A DNA stretch of 60,982 nucleotides from Elusimicrobiales bacterium (lineage in GTDB: Bacteria > Elusimicrobiota > Elusimicrobia > Elusimicrobiales > UBA9959). The translations under genes were made by a program, and so were the position numbers. The notes below the pieces were generated by a model. It was given only the letters and a program-made list of their open reading frames with translations. It had not been told where the DNA came from and ran no database searches. The first letter of the stretch is position 1. Every line of letters begins with the position of its first letter. Positions 38,901 to 47,966 of this stretch are shown here, one piece after another. The stretch is from NCBI GenBank assembly GCA_023701245.1, contig JAMPXK010000010.1, positions 1-60,982 on the forward strand, written 5' to 3'.

Positions 38901-41351
38901 ATGAAGAAGATCACTTTCCTCACCGACGCCCAGCTCAAGACCGAGGCCGAACGCTGCCTGTACTGCGAGGACAAGCCCTGCCAGAAAGCCTGCCCGGCCG
39001 ACTGCTCCCCGGCGGACTTCATAATGGCCGTGCGCCAGATGGCGGACTCCGATTTCAAGCGCTCGGCCGCGCTGATCATGGGGCACAACACCTTCGGCGG
39101 CGTCTGCGGCGCGGTCTGCCCCGACTGGTTCTGCGTGAAGGCCTGCTCCCGCAAGCTCTTCGACAATCCCATCCAGATCCCCGCGGTGCAGGCCGCCGTG
39201 GTGCAGAAAGCCAAGGAACTGGGCGTCATGCCGAAGTTCAGGCAGGCCAGGCCCAACGGCAAAAAAGTGGCCGTAATAGGCGGGGGCCCAGCCGGCTTCT
39301 CGGCCGCGGGCACGCTGGCCCAGCTCGGCTACAAGGTGGACGTGTTCGAGAAGGACAAGAAGGCCGGCGGCGCCTGCAACCTCATCCCGGACGCCCGCTT
39401 TCCCAAAGAAGTGCTGAAGACCGAAATAGAGTGGGTGAAAGGCCTCGGCGACATAACCGTCAAGACCGGCGCCGGCGTCAAAGACCCCGCCTCGCTGCTC
39501 AAGAAATACGATTCCGTCATCGTCACCGCCGGGGTGGAAGAGCAGCTCAAGCTCGGGATAGAGAACGAGACCCTGGGCGTGGAAGGCCTGGAGTACCTGC
39601 GCAATACCGGCCGGTACAAGGTGAAGGGCAAGAACGTGGCCGTGATAGGCGGCGGCGCGGTGGCGGCCGACTGCGCCATGAAGGCGCTCACGCTGGGCGC
39701 GGCCCGGGCGGAGATCTTCACGCGCAAGAATATCGGCGACATCCAGCTGCCGGAGCACGAACTGCGCGATATCCTGAAGGCCGGCATCAACATCAACGGC
39801 CGCTCGCGCATCACCGGCATACTGAAGGGCGGCGGCATAAGGATCGTCCGCCTCGACGACAAGTCCCGGGACGTCCCCGGCACCGAACAGGTCCGCACGG
39901 ACATCCAGTTCACCGTGCTGGCCATCAAGAACATCCCGGTCTTTACGGACAAGAAACAGAAGGGCGTCTTCCTGGCCGGCGACTGCCGCAACGGCGCGGC
40001 CACCGTGGTGGAGGGCACCGCCTCCGCCAAGAACGCCGCGCTGGAAGCCCACGCCTTCATGCAGGGCAAAAAGGCGCCCGCCATCCCGGACAACAAGAAA
40101 AGCCATGTAGTCCTGGCCGGCCGCGACCTCACGCCCGTGGACCTGACCACGGACTTCTTCGGGCGCAAGCTCAAGTCCCCGTTCATAATCTCCGCCTCCC
40201 CCCACTCCGACGGTTACGAGCAGGTGAAAGCCGCCTACGAGGCCGGCTGGCCCGGCGTGGTGATGAAGACCGCTTTCGACGGGCTGCATATCCACATCCC
40301 CTCCGAATACATGGTGACCTTCAACGAGAGCACCTACGGCAATTCCGACAATGTGAGCGGCCACCCGCTGGACCGCGTCTGCAAAGAAGTGGCCCGCCTG
40401 GTGAAGGAATACCCGGACCGCCTCACCGCGGCCTCCACCGGCGGACCGGTGACCGGCGACGACGAGTTCGACCGGAAAGGCTGGCAGTCCAATACGCTGA
40501 AGCTGGAGAAGGCCGGCGCGATGGCCATAGAATACTCGCTGTCCTGCCCGCAGGGCGGCGACGGCACCAAGGGCGACATCGTTTCCCAGGACCCGGAGCT
40601 CGCGGCCAAGATCATAGGCTGGGTGATGGAAGTTTCGGACCCCGAAGTGCCGAAACTGTTCAAGCTGACCGGCGCCGTCACCTCCATCTGGCAGGTGGTC
40701 AACGCTATAAAGCAGGTCTACGCGAAATACCCGCACAAGAAGGCCGGCATAACCCTGGCCAACTCTTTCCCCGCGCTGGCTTTCCGCCCGCGCATGAGCG
40801 GCAAAGGCAAATGGGAAGAAGGCATGATAGTGGGCATGAGCGGCGAGGGCGTGGCCCCCATCAGCAACCTCACCATAGCCAAGGCAGTAAATCTCGGCGT
40901 GCCGATCTCAGGCAACGGCGGGCCCATGGACTACAAGGCCGCGGCGCATTTCCTGGCGCTGGGCGCCAAGTCCGTGCAGTTCTGCACCATAGTGATGAAG
41001 TACGGCTTCGGCGTAATCGGCGAACTGGAGAGCGGCCTCAGCCACATGCTGGAAGAGAAAGGTTACAAGTCGGTGGAAGAGTTCATAGGCTGCGCCCTGC
41101 CCGGCCCCGTCACCAACTTCCCCGACCTCACCCCGGTAAAGAACATTCCCTCGGTAGAAGCCGCCCTCTGCCGCCATTGCGGCAACTGCGAGCGCTGCGG
41201 TTATCTCGCAGTGAAACTCGACGGCCAGAAGGTGCCGCAGTTCGACGCTTCCAAATGCATAGGCTGCTCGCTCTGCGTGAAGAAGTGCTTCTCCGGCGCG
41301 CTCAAGATGCGCAAGCGCACCTCCGCGGAACTCAAGGTCTGCCCCGACTAA
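38901..41351 (+). CDS. Compact dihydropyrimidine-dehydrogenase-like Fe-S flavoprotein (PreT-PreA fusion type)
   Basis: An 816-aa fusion with DPD domain order. It has N-terminal twin [4Fe-4S] cysteines (RCLYCEDKPCQKACPADC and CGAVCPDWFCVKAC), an FAD site (GGGPAGFSAAGTLAQLGY), a NAD(P)H site (GGGAVAADCAM), a DHOD-like FMN barrel (from about residue 420; SGNGGPMDYKAA), and C-terminal ferredoxin cysteines (LCRHCGNCERC, CIGCSLCVKKC). The DPD active-site loop LSCPHG...GLACGQDPE reads LSCPQGGDGTKGDIVSQDPE here. The catalytic Cys is replaced by V561, with S562 beside it. It is about 200 aa shorter than mammalian DPD. Flanking aminohydrolases suggest reduction of a purine-derived ring or electron bifurcation rather than uracil reduction. 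TGGAG precedes the ATG. Confidence 0.85.
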   Translation: MKKITFLTDAQLKTEAERCLYCEDKPCQKACPADCSPADFIMAVRQMADSDFKRSAALIMGHNTFGGVCGAVCPDWFCVKACSRKLFDNPIQIPAVQAAVVQKAKELGVMPKFRQARPNGKKVAVIGGGPAGFSAAGTLAQLGYKVDVFEKDKKAGGACNLIPDARFPKEVLKTEIEWVKGLGDITVKTGAGVKDPASLLKKYDSVIVTAGVEEQLKLGIENETLGVEGLEYLRNTGRYKVKGKNVAVIGGGAVAADCAMKALTLGAARAEIFTRKNIGDIQLPEHELRDILKAGININGRSRITGILKGGGIRIVRLDDKSRDVPGTEQVRTDIQFTVLAIKNIPVFTDKKQKGVFLAGDCRNGAATVVEGTASAKNAALEAHAFMQGKKAPAIPDNKKSHVVLAGRDLTPVDLTTDFFGRKLKSPFIISASPHSDGYEQVKAAYEAGWPGVVMKTAFDGLHIHIPSEYMVTFNESTYGNSDNVSGHPLDRVCKEVARLVKEYPDRLTAASTGGPVTGDDEFDRKGWQSNTLKLEKAGAMAIEYSLSCPQGGDGTKGDIVSQDPELAAKIIGWVMEVSDPEVPKLFKLTGAVTSIWQVVNAIKQVYAKYPHKKAGITLANSFPALAFRPRMSGKGKWEEGMIVGMSGEGVAPISNLTIAKAVNLGVPISGNGGPMDYKAAAHFLALGAKSVQFCTIVMKYGFGVIGELESGLSHMLEEKGYKSVEEFIGCALPGPVTNFPDLTPVKNIPSVEAALCRHCGNCERCGYLAVKLDGQKVPQFDASKCIGCSLCVKKCFSGALKMRKRTSAELKVCPD

Positions 41352-41354
41352 ACC

Positions 41355-42680
41355 ATGAAGAAAACCATACTTATCAAGAACGGCATTATAGCCACGCTCG
41401 GCGAAAAGAACAAGGTCCTGGCCGGGCACGCGCTGCTTATAGAGGACGGGCTGATAAAGAAGATCGGCCCGCAGAAGAACTTCAAGGGTAAATACTCCAA
41501 GGTCCTGGACGCCGCCGGTAAACTGGTGCTGCCCGGTTTCATAAACGCGCACATGCACTTTTACAGCACCTTCGCGCGCGGCCTGGGCAAGGCCGACCCC
41601 TCCCGGAACTTCGTGGAGATCCTCAACAACCTCTGGTGGCGCCTGGATAAAAAGCTTACCAACGCCGACTCCTACTACAGCGCCGTCATCCCGCTCATCA
41701 ACGCCATCCGCAAAGGCACCACCACGCTCATAGACCACCACGCGAGCCCCTTCGCCATCACCGGCTCCCTCGCGGCCGTGGAGAAGGCCGTGCGCGAGAC
41801 CGGCCTGCGCGCCTGCCTGTGCTACGAGGTCTCCGACCGCGACGGCAAGGAGAAAGCGAAGGAGGGCCTGGACGAGAACACCGCCTTCCTGGCCAACGCG
41901 GCCGCCGCCGGCGATAACGTGATAAAGGCCATGTTCGGCCTGCACGCCTCCTTTACCCTCTCCGACGAAACGCTGGAAGAGGCGGCTTACCGCGGCCACA
42001 AGCTGGGCGCGGGCTTCCATATCCACACCGCCGAATCGCAGGCGGACCAGCTGCACTGCGAATCCCATCACAAGATCCGCGTGGTAGAGCGCCTGCGCGA
42101 CTACGGCATCCTGGGGCGCAAGTCCATCGCCGCCCATTGCGTGCACGTCTCGGAGAAGGAACTCGATATCCTCCGGGAAACCGGCACCGCCGTGGTCCAC
42201 AACCCGCAGTCCAACGCCAACAACTCCGTCGGCATCGCCGACATCACCGCCATGACGCAGAAGGGCGTACTGGTGGGCCTGGGCACCGACGCCATGACGG
42301 TGAATATGCTGGAGGAGGTCCGCTGCGCCCTCTGGCTGCAGCACCTCAAGCGCGACCCGTCGCAGGGCTTCATGGAGGCCGCCAACGCGCTGCTGGTGAA
42401 CAACGCCAAAATAGCCAACCGCTATTTCAAAGGCCTGGGAGAGCTGAAGGAAGGCTTCGCGGCGGATATCGCCATAATGGATTATCTCCCCCCCACGCCC
42501 ATGGACGCGGCCAACTTCGCGGGGCATTTGATCTTCGGCATCAGCCAGAGCGCCGTGGATACCACCATAGCCGCGGGCCGGGTGCTTATGGAAGGCAAAA
42601 AGCTCAAGCTGGATATCGACGAGGAAGAAGTCTCGCGCAAGTCCGCCGAACTGGCCAAAAAGTTATGGAGCCGCTTCTGA
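41355..42680 (+). CDS. ssnA: SsnA-type aminohydrolase
   Basis: A 441-aa cog0402 amidohydrolase matching E. coli SsnA in length and in blocks such as GFINAHMHFYSTFARGL, NNLWWRLDKKL, TTLIDHHASPFAITGSL, HIHTAES, AAHCVHVSEKEL and the catalytic GLGTDAMTVNMLEE. ssnA is conserved in anaerobic purine-degradation clusters beside ygfK and xanthine dehydrogenase genes. The exact substrate is not settled, but a deamination or ring-opening step is expected. It starts three bases after the DPD-like gene, so the two are co-transcribed and probably act in one pathway. Confidence 0.9.
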   Translation: MKKTILIKNGIIATLGEKNKVLAGHALLIEDGLIKKIGPQKNFKGKYSKVLDAAGKLVLPGFINAHMHFYSTFARGLGKADPSRNFVEILNNLWWRLDKKLTNADSYYSAVIPLINAIRKGTTTLIDHHASPFAITGSLAAVEKAVRETGLRACLCYEVSDRDGKEKAKEGLDENTAFLANAAAAGDNVIKAMFGLHASFTLSDETLEEAAYRGHKLGAGFHIHTAESQADQLHCESHHKIRVVERLRDYGILGRKSIAAHCVHVSEKELDILRETGTAVVHNPQSNANNSVGIADITAMTQKGVLVGLGTDAMTVNMLEEVRCALWLQHLKRDPSQGFMEAANALLVNNAKIANRYFKGLGELKEGFAADIAIMDYLPPTPMDAANFAGHLIFGISQSAVDTTIAAGRVLMEGKKLKLDIDEEEVSRKSAELAKKLWSRF

Positions 42681-42699
42681 GCGCTCCCCGCCCGCGGGG

Positions 42700-42730
42700 A
42701 ATAAGCCGGCCGCTGGCCGGCTTATTTTTT
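42700..42730 (+). terminator. Rho-independent terminator after ssnA
   Basis: A perfect 12-bp stem, AATAAGCCGGCC (42700-42711) with GGCCGGCTTATT (42715-42726), has a GCT loop and T-run to 42730. It lies 19 bases after the ssnA stop. The remaining 135 bases before the aconitase gene hold an ACGGCC/GGCCGT inverted repeat near 42751-42770 and an AT-rich GAAAATATACG promoter-like patch near 42797. Confidence 0.95.
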
Positions 42731-42865
42731 CGCTTCGCCGTTAATCATTAACGGCCGGCCTGACGGCCGTCAAGTGCAAAAGTGCTCCAGATTTGAGAAA
42801 ATATACGTAGCCCGGCACACCCGGCCGGAAAGCGGCTTTTGTGAAGACTTCCAAGGAGCTCTATC

Positions 42866-44791
42866 ATGGCGCAAAACATCGTTGAGAAGATACTTACCTC
42901 CCATCTTAAAGAAGGCGAATTCGTAAAAGGCCAGGAGATCGGCATCCGCATAGACCAGACCCTGACCCAGGACGCTACCGGCACCATGGCCTACCTGCAG
43001 TTCGAGGCTATGGGCCTTAAAGAAATAAAGACCGATCTTTCCGTTTCCTACGTCGACCACAACACCGTGCAGGTAGGCTTCGAGAACGCCGACGACCACC
43101 GTTATCTGCGCACCGTCGCGGCGCGCTACGGCGTGGTGTTCTCCCGCCCCGGCAACGGCATCTGCCACCAGGTGCACCTCGAACGCTTCGGCAAGCCCGG
43201 CACCACGCTGCTCGGCTCCGACTCCCACACCCCCACCGGCGGCGGCATAGGCCAGGTGGCCATAGGCGCCGGCGGCCTGGACGTGGCCGTGGCCATGGGC
43301 GGCGGGCTCTTCTACACGGCCTGCCCCAAAGTTTACCTGGTCCACCTTACCGGGGAACTGAAGCCCTGGGTCACCGCCAAAGACGTCGTCCTTAAGATGC
43401 TAGAGATCCTGACCACCAAGGGCAACGTGGGCGTGATGCTGGAGTACGGCGGTCCCGGCGTTAAGACGCTCTCCGTGCCGCAGCGCGCCACCATAGCCAA
43501 CATGGGCGCCGAGATGGGCGTGACCTGCTCGGTGTTCCCCTCCGACTCCGTGACGAAGAAGTTCATGAAGGCCCAGGACCGCGAGGCCGACTGGAAAGAA
43601 CTCAAGGCCGACGAAGGCGCGCATTACGACCGCGTCATCGAGCTGGACCTGTGCGATCTGGAACCGCTGGCCGCCGCGCCCCACAGCCCCGGCAATATCA
43701 AGAAGATAGCGGACCTCGCCGGCACCGTGGTGGACCAGGTCTGCATCGGCTCCTGCACCAATTCCTCCTACCGCGACATGATGACGGTGGCCGCCATCCT
43801 TAAAGGCCATACCGTAATGCCCGGCGTTACGCTGGGCATAGCGCCCGGCTCACGCCAGGTGCTGCAGATGCTGGCCCGCAACGGCGCGCTGGCCGACATG
43901 ATAGGCGCCGGTGCCCGCATCCTCGAAAGCGCCTGCGGCTTCTGCATAGGCAACCACTTCTCCCCCAAGAGCGGCGGTGTTTCCCTGCGTACCTCCAACC
44001 GCAATTTCGAGGCCCGCAGCGGCACCGCGGACGCGCAGGTGTACCTGGTGAGCCCAGAAGTGGCCGCGCTGGCCGCTATCACCGGCAAGTTCACCGATCC
44101 CCGCAAGTCCCACCTGAAATACCCGGAGATCCACGAACCCCACGAGTTCCTGGCCGACGACACCATGTTCATAAAACCGACCGCGGCGTTGAAGAAGACC
44201 GAGGTGTTCCGCGGACCGAATATCGGCGAGCCGCCCAAGAACGACCGCATGCCCGAGGCCCTCAACGGCGAGGTGATGATCCACGTGGGCGACAAGATCA
44301 CCACCGACCACATCATGCCGGCCGGCGCGCGGCTGAAGTACCGCTCCAACGTGCCCAAGTACGCGCAGTTCGTGTTCGAGAACTTAGACAAGACCTTCCC
44401 GGACCGCTGTCTGAAGAGCAAGTCGCACAATATCATTGTGGCTGGCGAATCCTACGGCCAGGGCTCGAGCCGCGAGCACGCGGCCATGTGCCCCATGTAC
44501 CTGGGCGTCAAAGCGGTAATAGCCAAGTCGTTCGAGCGCATCCACGCGGCCAACCTCATCAACTTCGGCATCGCGCCGCTGACGTTCAAGAACCCGGCCG
44601 ACTACGCGGGTCTCCAGAAAGGCGACAAGCTGACCTGCGCGGTCTGGCACGACGCCTTCCTGAACGGCCGGCCGGTCGTGATCCGCAACGAGCGCACCGG
44701 GGCCGACATCGAATGCGTCTGCAATCTCTCGGAGCGCCAGCGGGGCATACTCGCCGCGGGCGGCCTGCTGAACCACACTACCGGTAAATAA
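42866..44791 (+). CDS. Aconitate hydratase
   Basis: Interconverts citrate and isocitrate through cis-aconitate using a [4Fe-4S] cluster. The 641-aa protein has the family signatures GSDSHTPTGGGIGQVAIGAG, the cluster cysteines in CIGSCTNSSYRDM and SACGFCIGN, and the swivel-domain GESYGQGSSREHAA. It is shorter than AcnA (about 890 aa) and belongs to the compact aconitase branch near homoaconitase. Citrate use is supported by the adjacent ATP-citrate lyase genes (12-base gap). AAGGAG lies eight bases before the ATG. Confidence 0.92.
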   Translation: MAQNIVEKILTSHLKEGEFVKGQEIGIRIDQTLTQDATGTMAYLQFEAMGLKEIKTDLSVSYVDHNTVQVGFENADDHRYLRTVAARYGVVFSRPGNGICHQVHLERFGKPGTTLLGSDSHTPTGGGIGQVAIGAGGLDVAVAMGGGLFYTACPKVYLVHLTGELKPWVTAKDVVLKMLEILTTKGNVGVMLEYGGPGVKTLSVPQRATIANMGAEMGVTCSVFPSDSVTKKFMKAQDREADWKELKADEGAHYDRVIELDLCDLEPLAAAPHSPGNIKKIADLAGTVVDQVCIGSCTNSSYRDMMTVAAILKGHTVMPGVTLGIAPGSRQVLQMLARNGALADMIGAGARILESACGFCIGNHFSPKSGGVSLRTSNRNFEARSGTADAQVYLVSPEVAALAAITGKFTDPRKSHLKYPEIHEPHEFLADDTMFIKPTAALKKTEVFRGPNIGEPPKNDRMPEALNGEVMIHVGDKITTDHIMPAGARLKYRSNVPKYAQFVFENLDKTFPDRCLKSKSHNIIVAGESYGQGSSREHAAMCPMYLGVKAVIAKSFERIHAANLINFGIAPLTFKNPADYAGLQKGDKLTCAVWHDAFLNGRPVVIRNERTGADIECVCNLSERQRGILAAGGLLNHTTGK

Positions 44792-44803
44792 AGGACCCTA
44801 ACC

Positions 44804-46120
44804 ATGGCACAAAGAGGCATCAGGGAATACGAAGGCAAAAAGATACTCTTCGACGGGCTGGCGCAGACCATCCCGTCGTTCAGGGGCAAGTCGGCCAAGC
44901 TGGCGCTCGTGACGCCCGGCACCGACCCCAAGAAGCTGGCCAAGGAGCAGCCCTGGCTGCTGAAAGAAAAGCTGGTGGCCAAGCCCGACCAGCTGTTCGG
45001 CAAGCGCGGCAAGCACGGCCTGCTGTGCCTGAACAAGGACTTCAAGGCGACCTGGGACTGGATAGCCGAGCGCATGAACAAGACCGTCACGGTGGGCAAG
45101 ACCACCGGCGAGCTGCACACGTTCATGATAGAGCCGTTCACGCCGCACTCCGAGCAGTCCGAAGAGTGCTACGTGGCCATCAAGGCCTTCCGCGACCACG
45201 ACACGATATATCTCTCCAACAAGGGCGGCATCTACGTGGAGGAGAACTGGGAAAAGGTGAAAGAGACCAATGTCCCGGTGCTCTCGCGCATAGAGGACGT
45301 AAAGCTTAACATGCCGGAGTTCGGCAAGCGGAAAGGCCAGATCGAGGAGTTCGTAAGGGCGCTGTACAAGGTATACGCCGAGGGCCACTTCACCTACCTG
45401 GAGATCAACCCCTTCACCTTCCACGGAGACGAGATAGTGCCGCTCGACCTGGTGGCGAGGGTGGACGACACCGCGGCCTTCGAGTGCACCAAGGTCTGGG
45501 GCGACCTGGAGTTCCCCTCCTCGTTCGGCCAGAAGCTCACCAAGGAAGAGGAGTTCATCCGCAAGATAGACGAGGGCACGGGTGCCAGCCTCAAGCTCAC
45601 CATGCTCAACCCCGACGGCCGCGTGTGGAACATGGTGGCCGGCGGCGGCGCCTCGGTGATCTACGCCGACACCGTCTGCGACCTGGGTTTCTCCAAGGAG
45701 CTCGCCAACTACGGCGAGTATTCCGGCGACCCCTCGGCCGAGGACACCTACCAGTACGCGAAGACCATCCTGGACCTGATGACGCGCAAGAAGGACCCGC
45801 GCGGCAAGGTGCTCATCATCGGCGGCGGCATCGCCAACTTCACCGACGTGGCCAAGACCTTCAAGGGCATCATCAAGGCCCTCACCGAGTACAAGCAGAA
45901 ACTCGTGGACGGCAAGGTGAAGATCTACGTGCGCCGCGGCGGCCCCAACTACAAGGAAGGCCTCGCCAACATGCGCAAGCTGGGCGAGACCCTGGGCGTG
46001 CCGATAGAAGTATACGGCCCCGAGACCCACATGACCGCCGTGGTCTCCATGGCGCTCAAGCCGGCGGCCAAGGCGGCCGCCCCGGCCTGCAAGCCCGCCA
46101 AGACCGGAGGTAAGAAATAA
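44804..46120 (+). CDS. aclB: ATP-citrate lyase, ATP-grasp (small) subunit
   Basis: With the next gene, cleaves citrate with ATP and CoA to acetyl-CoA, oxaloacetate, ADP and phosphate. The 438-aa protein matches the N-terminal half of eukaryotic ACLY and the small subunit of Chlorobium-type ACL. It has an ATP-grasp part (YLEINPFTFHGDEIVPLDLVARVDD, GVNWTR-like GRVWNMVAGGGASVIYAD) and a citrate-binding Rossmann part (KVLIIGGGIANFTDVAKTFKG, IYVRRGGPNYKEG, ETHMTAVVSMAL). A Lys/Ala-rich tail extends it beyond the usual 398 aa. The stop overlaps the next start. Confidence 0.92.
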   Translation: MAQRGIREYEGKKILFDGLAQTIPSFRGKSAKLALVTPGTDPKKLAKEQPWLLKEKLVAKPDQLFGKRGKHGLLCLNKDFKATWDWIAERMNKTVTVGKTTGELHTFMIEPFTPHSEQSEECYVAIKAFRDHDTIYLSNKGGIYVEENWEKVKETNVPVLSRIEDVKLNMPEFGKRKGQIEEFVRALYKVYAEGHFTYLEINPFTFHGDEIVPLDLVARVDDTAAFECTKVWGDLEFPSSFGQKLTKEEEFIRKIDEGTGASLKLTMLNPDGRVWNMVAGGGASVIYADTVCDLGFSKELANYGEYSGDPSAEDTYQYAKTILDLMTRKKDPRGKVLIIGGGIANFTDVAKTFKGIIKALTEYKQKLVDGKVKIYVRRGGPNYKEGLANMRKLGETLGVPIEVYGPETHMTAVVSMALKPAAKAAAPACKPAKTGGKK

Positions 46121-47949
46121 TGAAACCCGAGCTTTTCACCAAAGACACCACCGCGATAGTTTACGGCTACCACGTCAACGCCATCCAGCGCATGCTGGAC
46201 TTCGACTTCGCCTGCGGCCGCAAGGTCCCCTCGGTAGCCGCCATAGTGAACCCCGGCAGCGAGGGCGTGCATAAGGTCTTCTTCGGCAAGGGCGAAACCC
46301 TGCTGCCGATCTACAAGAACTTCGAGGCCGCCGCCGCCAAGCACCCGAAGGCCGACGTAGTGGTTAACTTCGCCTCCTACCGCTCCGCTTTCGAGAGCTC
46401 CATGGAAGCTCTCAACCACCCCAATATCCGCACCGTCTGCGTGATAGCCGAAGGCGTGCCGGAGCGCCGCGCGAGGATCCTCGCCGCCACCGCCGCCAAG
46501 CTCGACAAGATGGTCATAGGCCCCGCCACCGTGGGCGGCATCAAGGCCGGCTGCTTCAAGATCGCCAACACCGCCGGCACCTACGAGAACATCGTGGAGT
46601 CCAAGCTGCACCGGCCTGGCTCCGTCGGGTTCGTGTCCAAGTCGGGCGGCCTGTCGAACGAGTGCTATAACATCATAGCGCGCAACACCGACGGCCTCTA
46701 CGAGGGCATCGCCATAGGCGGCGACGCCTACCCCGGTTCTACGCTGCTCGAGCATATCCTGCGCTACGAGGCCATCCCGGCCGTGAAGATGATAGTGGCG
46801 CTGGGCGAGATCGGCGGTACCGAGGAGCTGCGAATCGTCGAGGCCCTCAAGGCCAAAAAGATCACCAAGCCCCTCGTCATCTGGGTGACCGGCACCTGCT
46901 CCAAGATGTTCCCCGCGGGCGTGCAGTTCGGCCACGCGGGCGCCAAGGCCGGCTCCGACCTGGAGACCGCCGACGCCAAGAACGCGGCGCTCAAGGCCGC
47001 GGGCGCGGTAGTGCCGGATTCCTTCGACGACTACGGCGTGAAGGTGAACGAGACTTACCTGAAGCTGGTGAAGAAGGGCGTCATCAAGCCCGCCGCGGAC
47101 ATTGCCGCCCCGGCCCTGCCGCTGGACTTCGCGCAGGCGATGAAAGAGGGCAAGATCCGCAAGGCCACCACCTTCATTAACACCATCTCCAACGAGAAGA
47201 AGGAAGAGCTGGAATACCTGAACATCCCTATCTCCAAGGTGCTCGAGAAGGAACTCGGCATCGGCGGTGTGATAGGCTTGCTCTGGTTCAAGCGCGAACT
47301 GCCGGACTACGGCCGCAAGTTCCTCGAGACCGCGCTGATCCTCACCGCCGACCACGGCCCCGCCGTGAGCGGCGCCCATAACGCCATAGTGGCGGCCAGG
47401 GCCGGCAAGGACATCATCTCCTCGCTGGTCTCGGGCCTGCTCACCATCGGCCCGCGCTTCGGCGGCGCCATAGACGGCGCGGCGCAGGAATTCAAGCGCG
47501 CCTTCGACAAGGGGCTCACCCCGGAGCAGTTCATCACCGAGATGAAGAAGAAGGGCACCCCCATCCCCGGTATCGGTCACAAGGTAAAGAGCGTGACCAA
47601 CCCGGATATGCGCGTGACCCAGATGAAGGCCTTCTGCAAGAAGAACTTCAAGAGCACGCCGCTCTTGGACTACGCGCTGGAAGTAGAACAGCTTACCACC
47701 GCCAAGAAGGGCAACCTCATCCTCAACGTCGACGGCTGCATCGGCATAGCCTTCGTGGACATGCTGCACAGCACCGGCGCGTTCAGCAAGGACGAGATCG
47801 ACAACATCGTGAAGATGGGCTGCCTCAACGCCCTGTTCGTGGTGGCGCGCTCCATCGGCATCTTCGGGCACATCTTCGACCAGAAGCGCCTGAAGCAGCC
47901 GCTGTACCGCACCCCGTACGACGAGATAGCCTACATGACGGACCTGTAG
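46120..47949 (+). CDS. aclA: ATP-citrate lyase, CoA-ligase/citrate-synthase-fold (large) subunit
   Basis: The 609-aa large subunit. The N-terminal half is the succinyl-CoA-synthetase-alpha-like module with the phospho-histidine H272 in QFGHAGA, preceded by GFVSKSGGLSNECYN. The C-terminal third is the citrate-synthase-like module with its catalytic residues in TADHGPAVSGAHN, GIGHKVKSVTNPD and NVDGCIG. Length is typical of Chlorobium AclA (about 610 aa). Presence of both subunits and aconitase indicates reversible TCA capacity or citrate cleavage for acetyl-CoA. The other rTCA marker enzymes are not in the window. Confidence 0.93.
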   Translation: MKPELFTKDTTAIVYGYHVNAIQRMLDFDFACGRKVPSVAAIVNPGSEGVHKVFFGKGETLLPIYKNFEAAAAKHPKADVVVNFASYRSAFESSMEALNHPNIRTVCVIAEGVPERRARILAATAAKLDKMVIGPATVGGIKAGCFKIANTAGTYENIVESKLHRPGSVGFVSKSGGLSNECYNIIARNTDGLYEGIAIGGDAYPGSTLLEHILRYEAIPAVKMIVALGEIGGTEELRIVEALKAKKITKPLVIWVTGTCSKMFPAGVQFGHAGAKAGSDLETADAKNAALKAAGAVVPDSFDDYGVKVNETYLKLVKKGVIKPAADIAAPALPLDFAQAMKEGKIRKATTFINTISNEKKEELEYLNIPISKVLEKELGIGGVIGLLWFKRELPDYGRKFLETALILTADHGPAVSGAHNAIVAARAGKDIISSLVSGLLTIGPRFGGAIDGAAQEFKRAFDKGLTPEQFITEMKKKGTPIPGIGHKVKSVTNPDMRVTQMKAFCKKNFKSTPLLDYALEVEQLTTAKKGNLILNVDGCIGIAFVDMLHSTGAFSKDEIDNIVKMGCLNALFVVARSIGIFGHIFDQKRLKQPLYRTPYDEIAYMTDL

Positions 47950-47966
47950 ATGGCAGGGGAGCGCGC

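Noticed and set aside
38901-41351. Straight annotation as dihydropyrimidine dehydrogenase
   Set aside because: The catalytic cysteine is missing and the neighbours are purine, not pyrimidine, genes, so only the family resemblance is reported.
39431-41491. A 686-codon frame overlapping the DPD-like gene on the same strand
   Set aside because: Arg/Gly/His-rich out-of-frame translation; the +1 frame is the one with Fe-S, FAD and FMN motifs.
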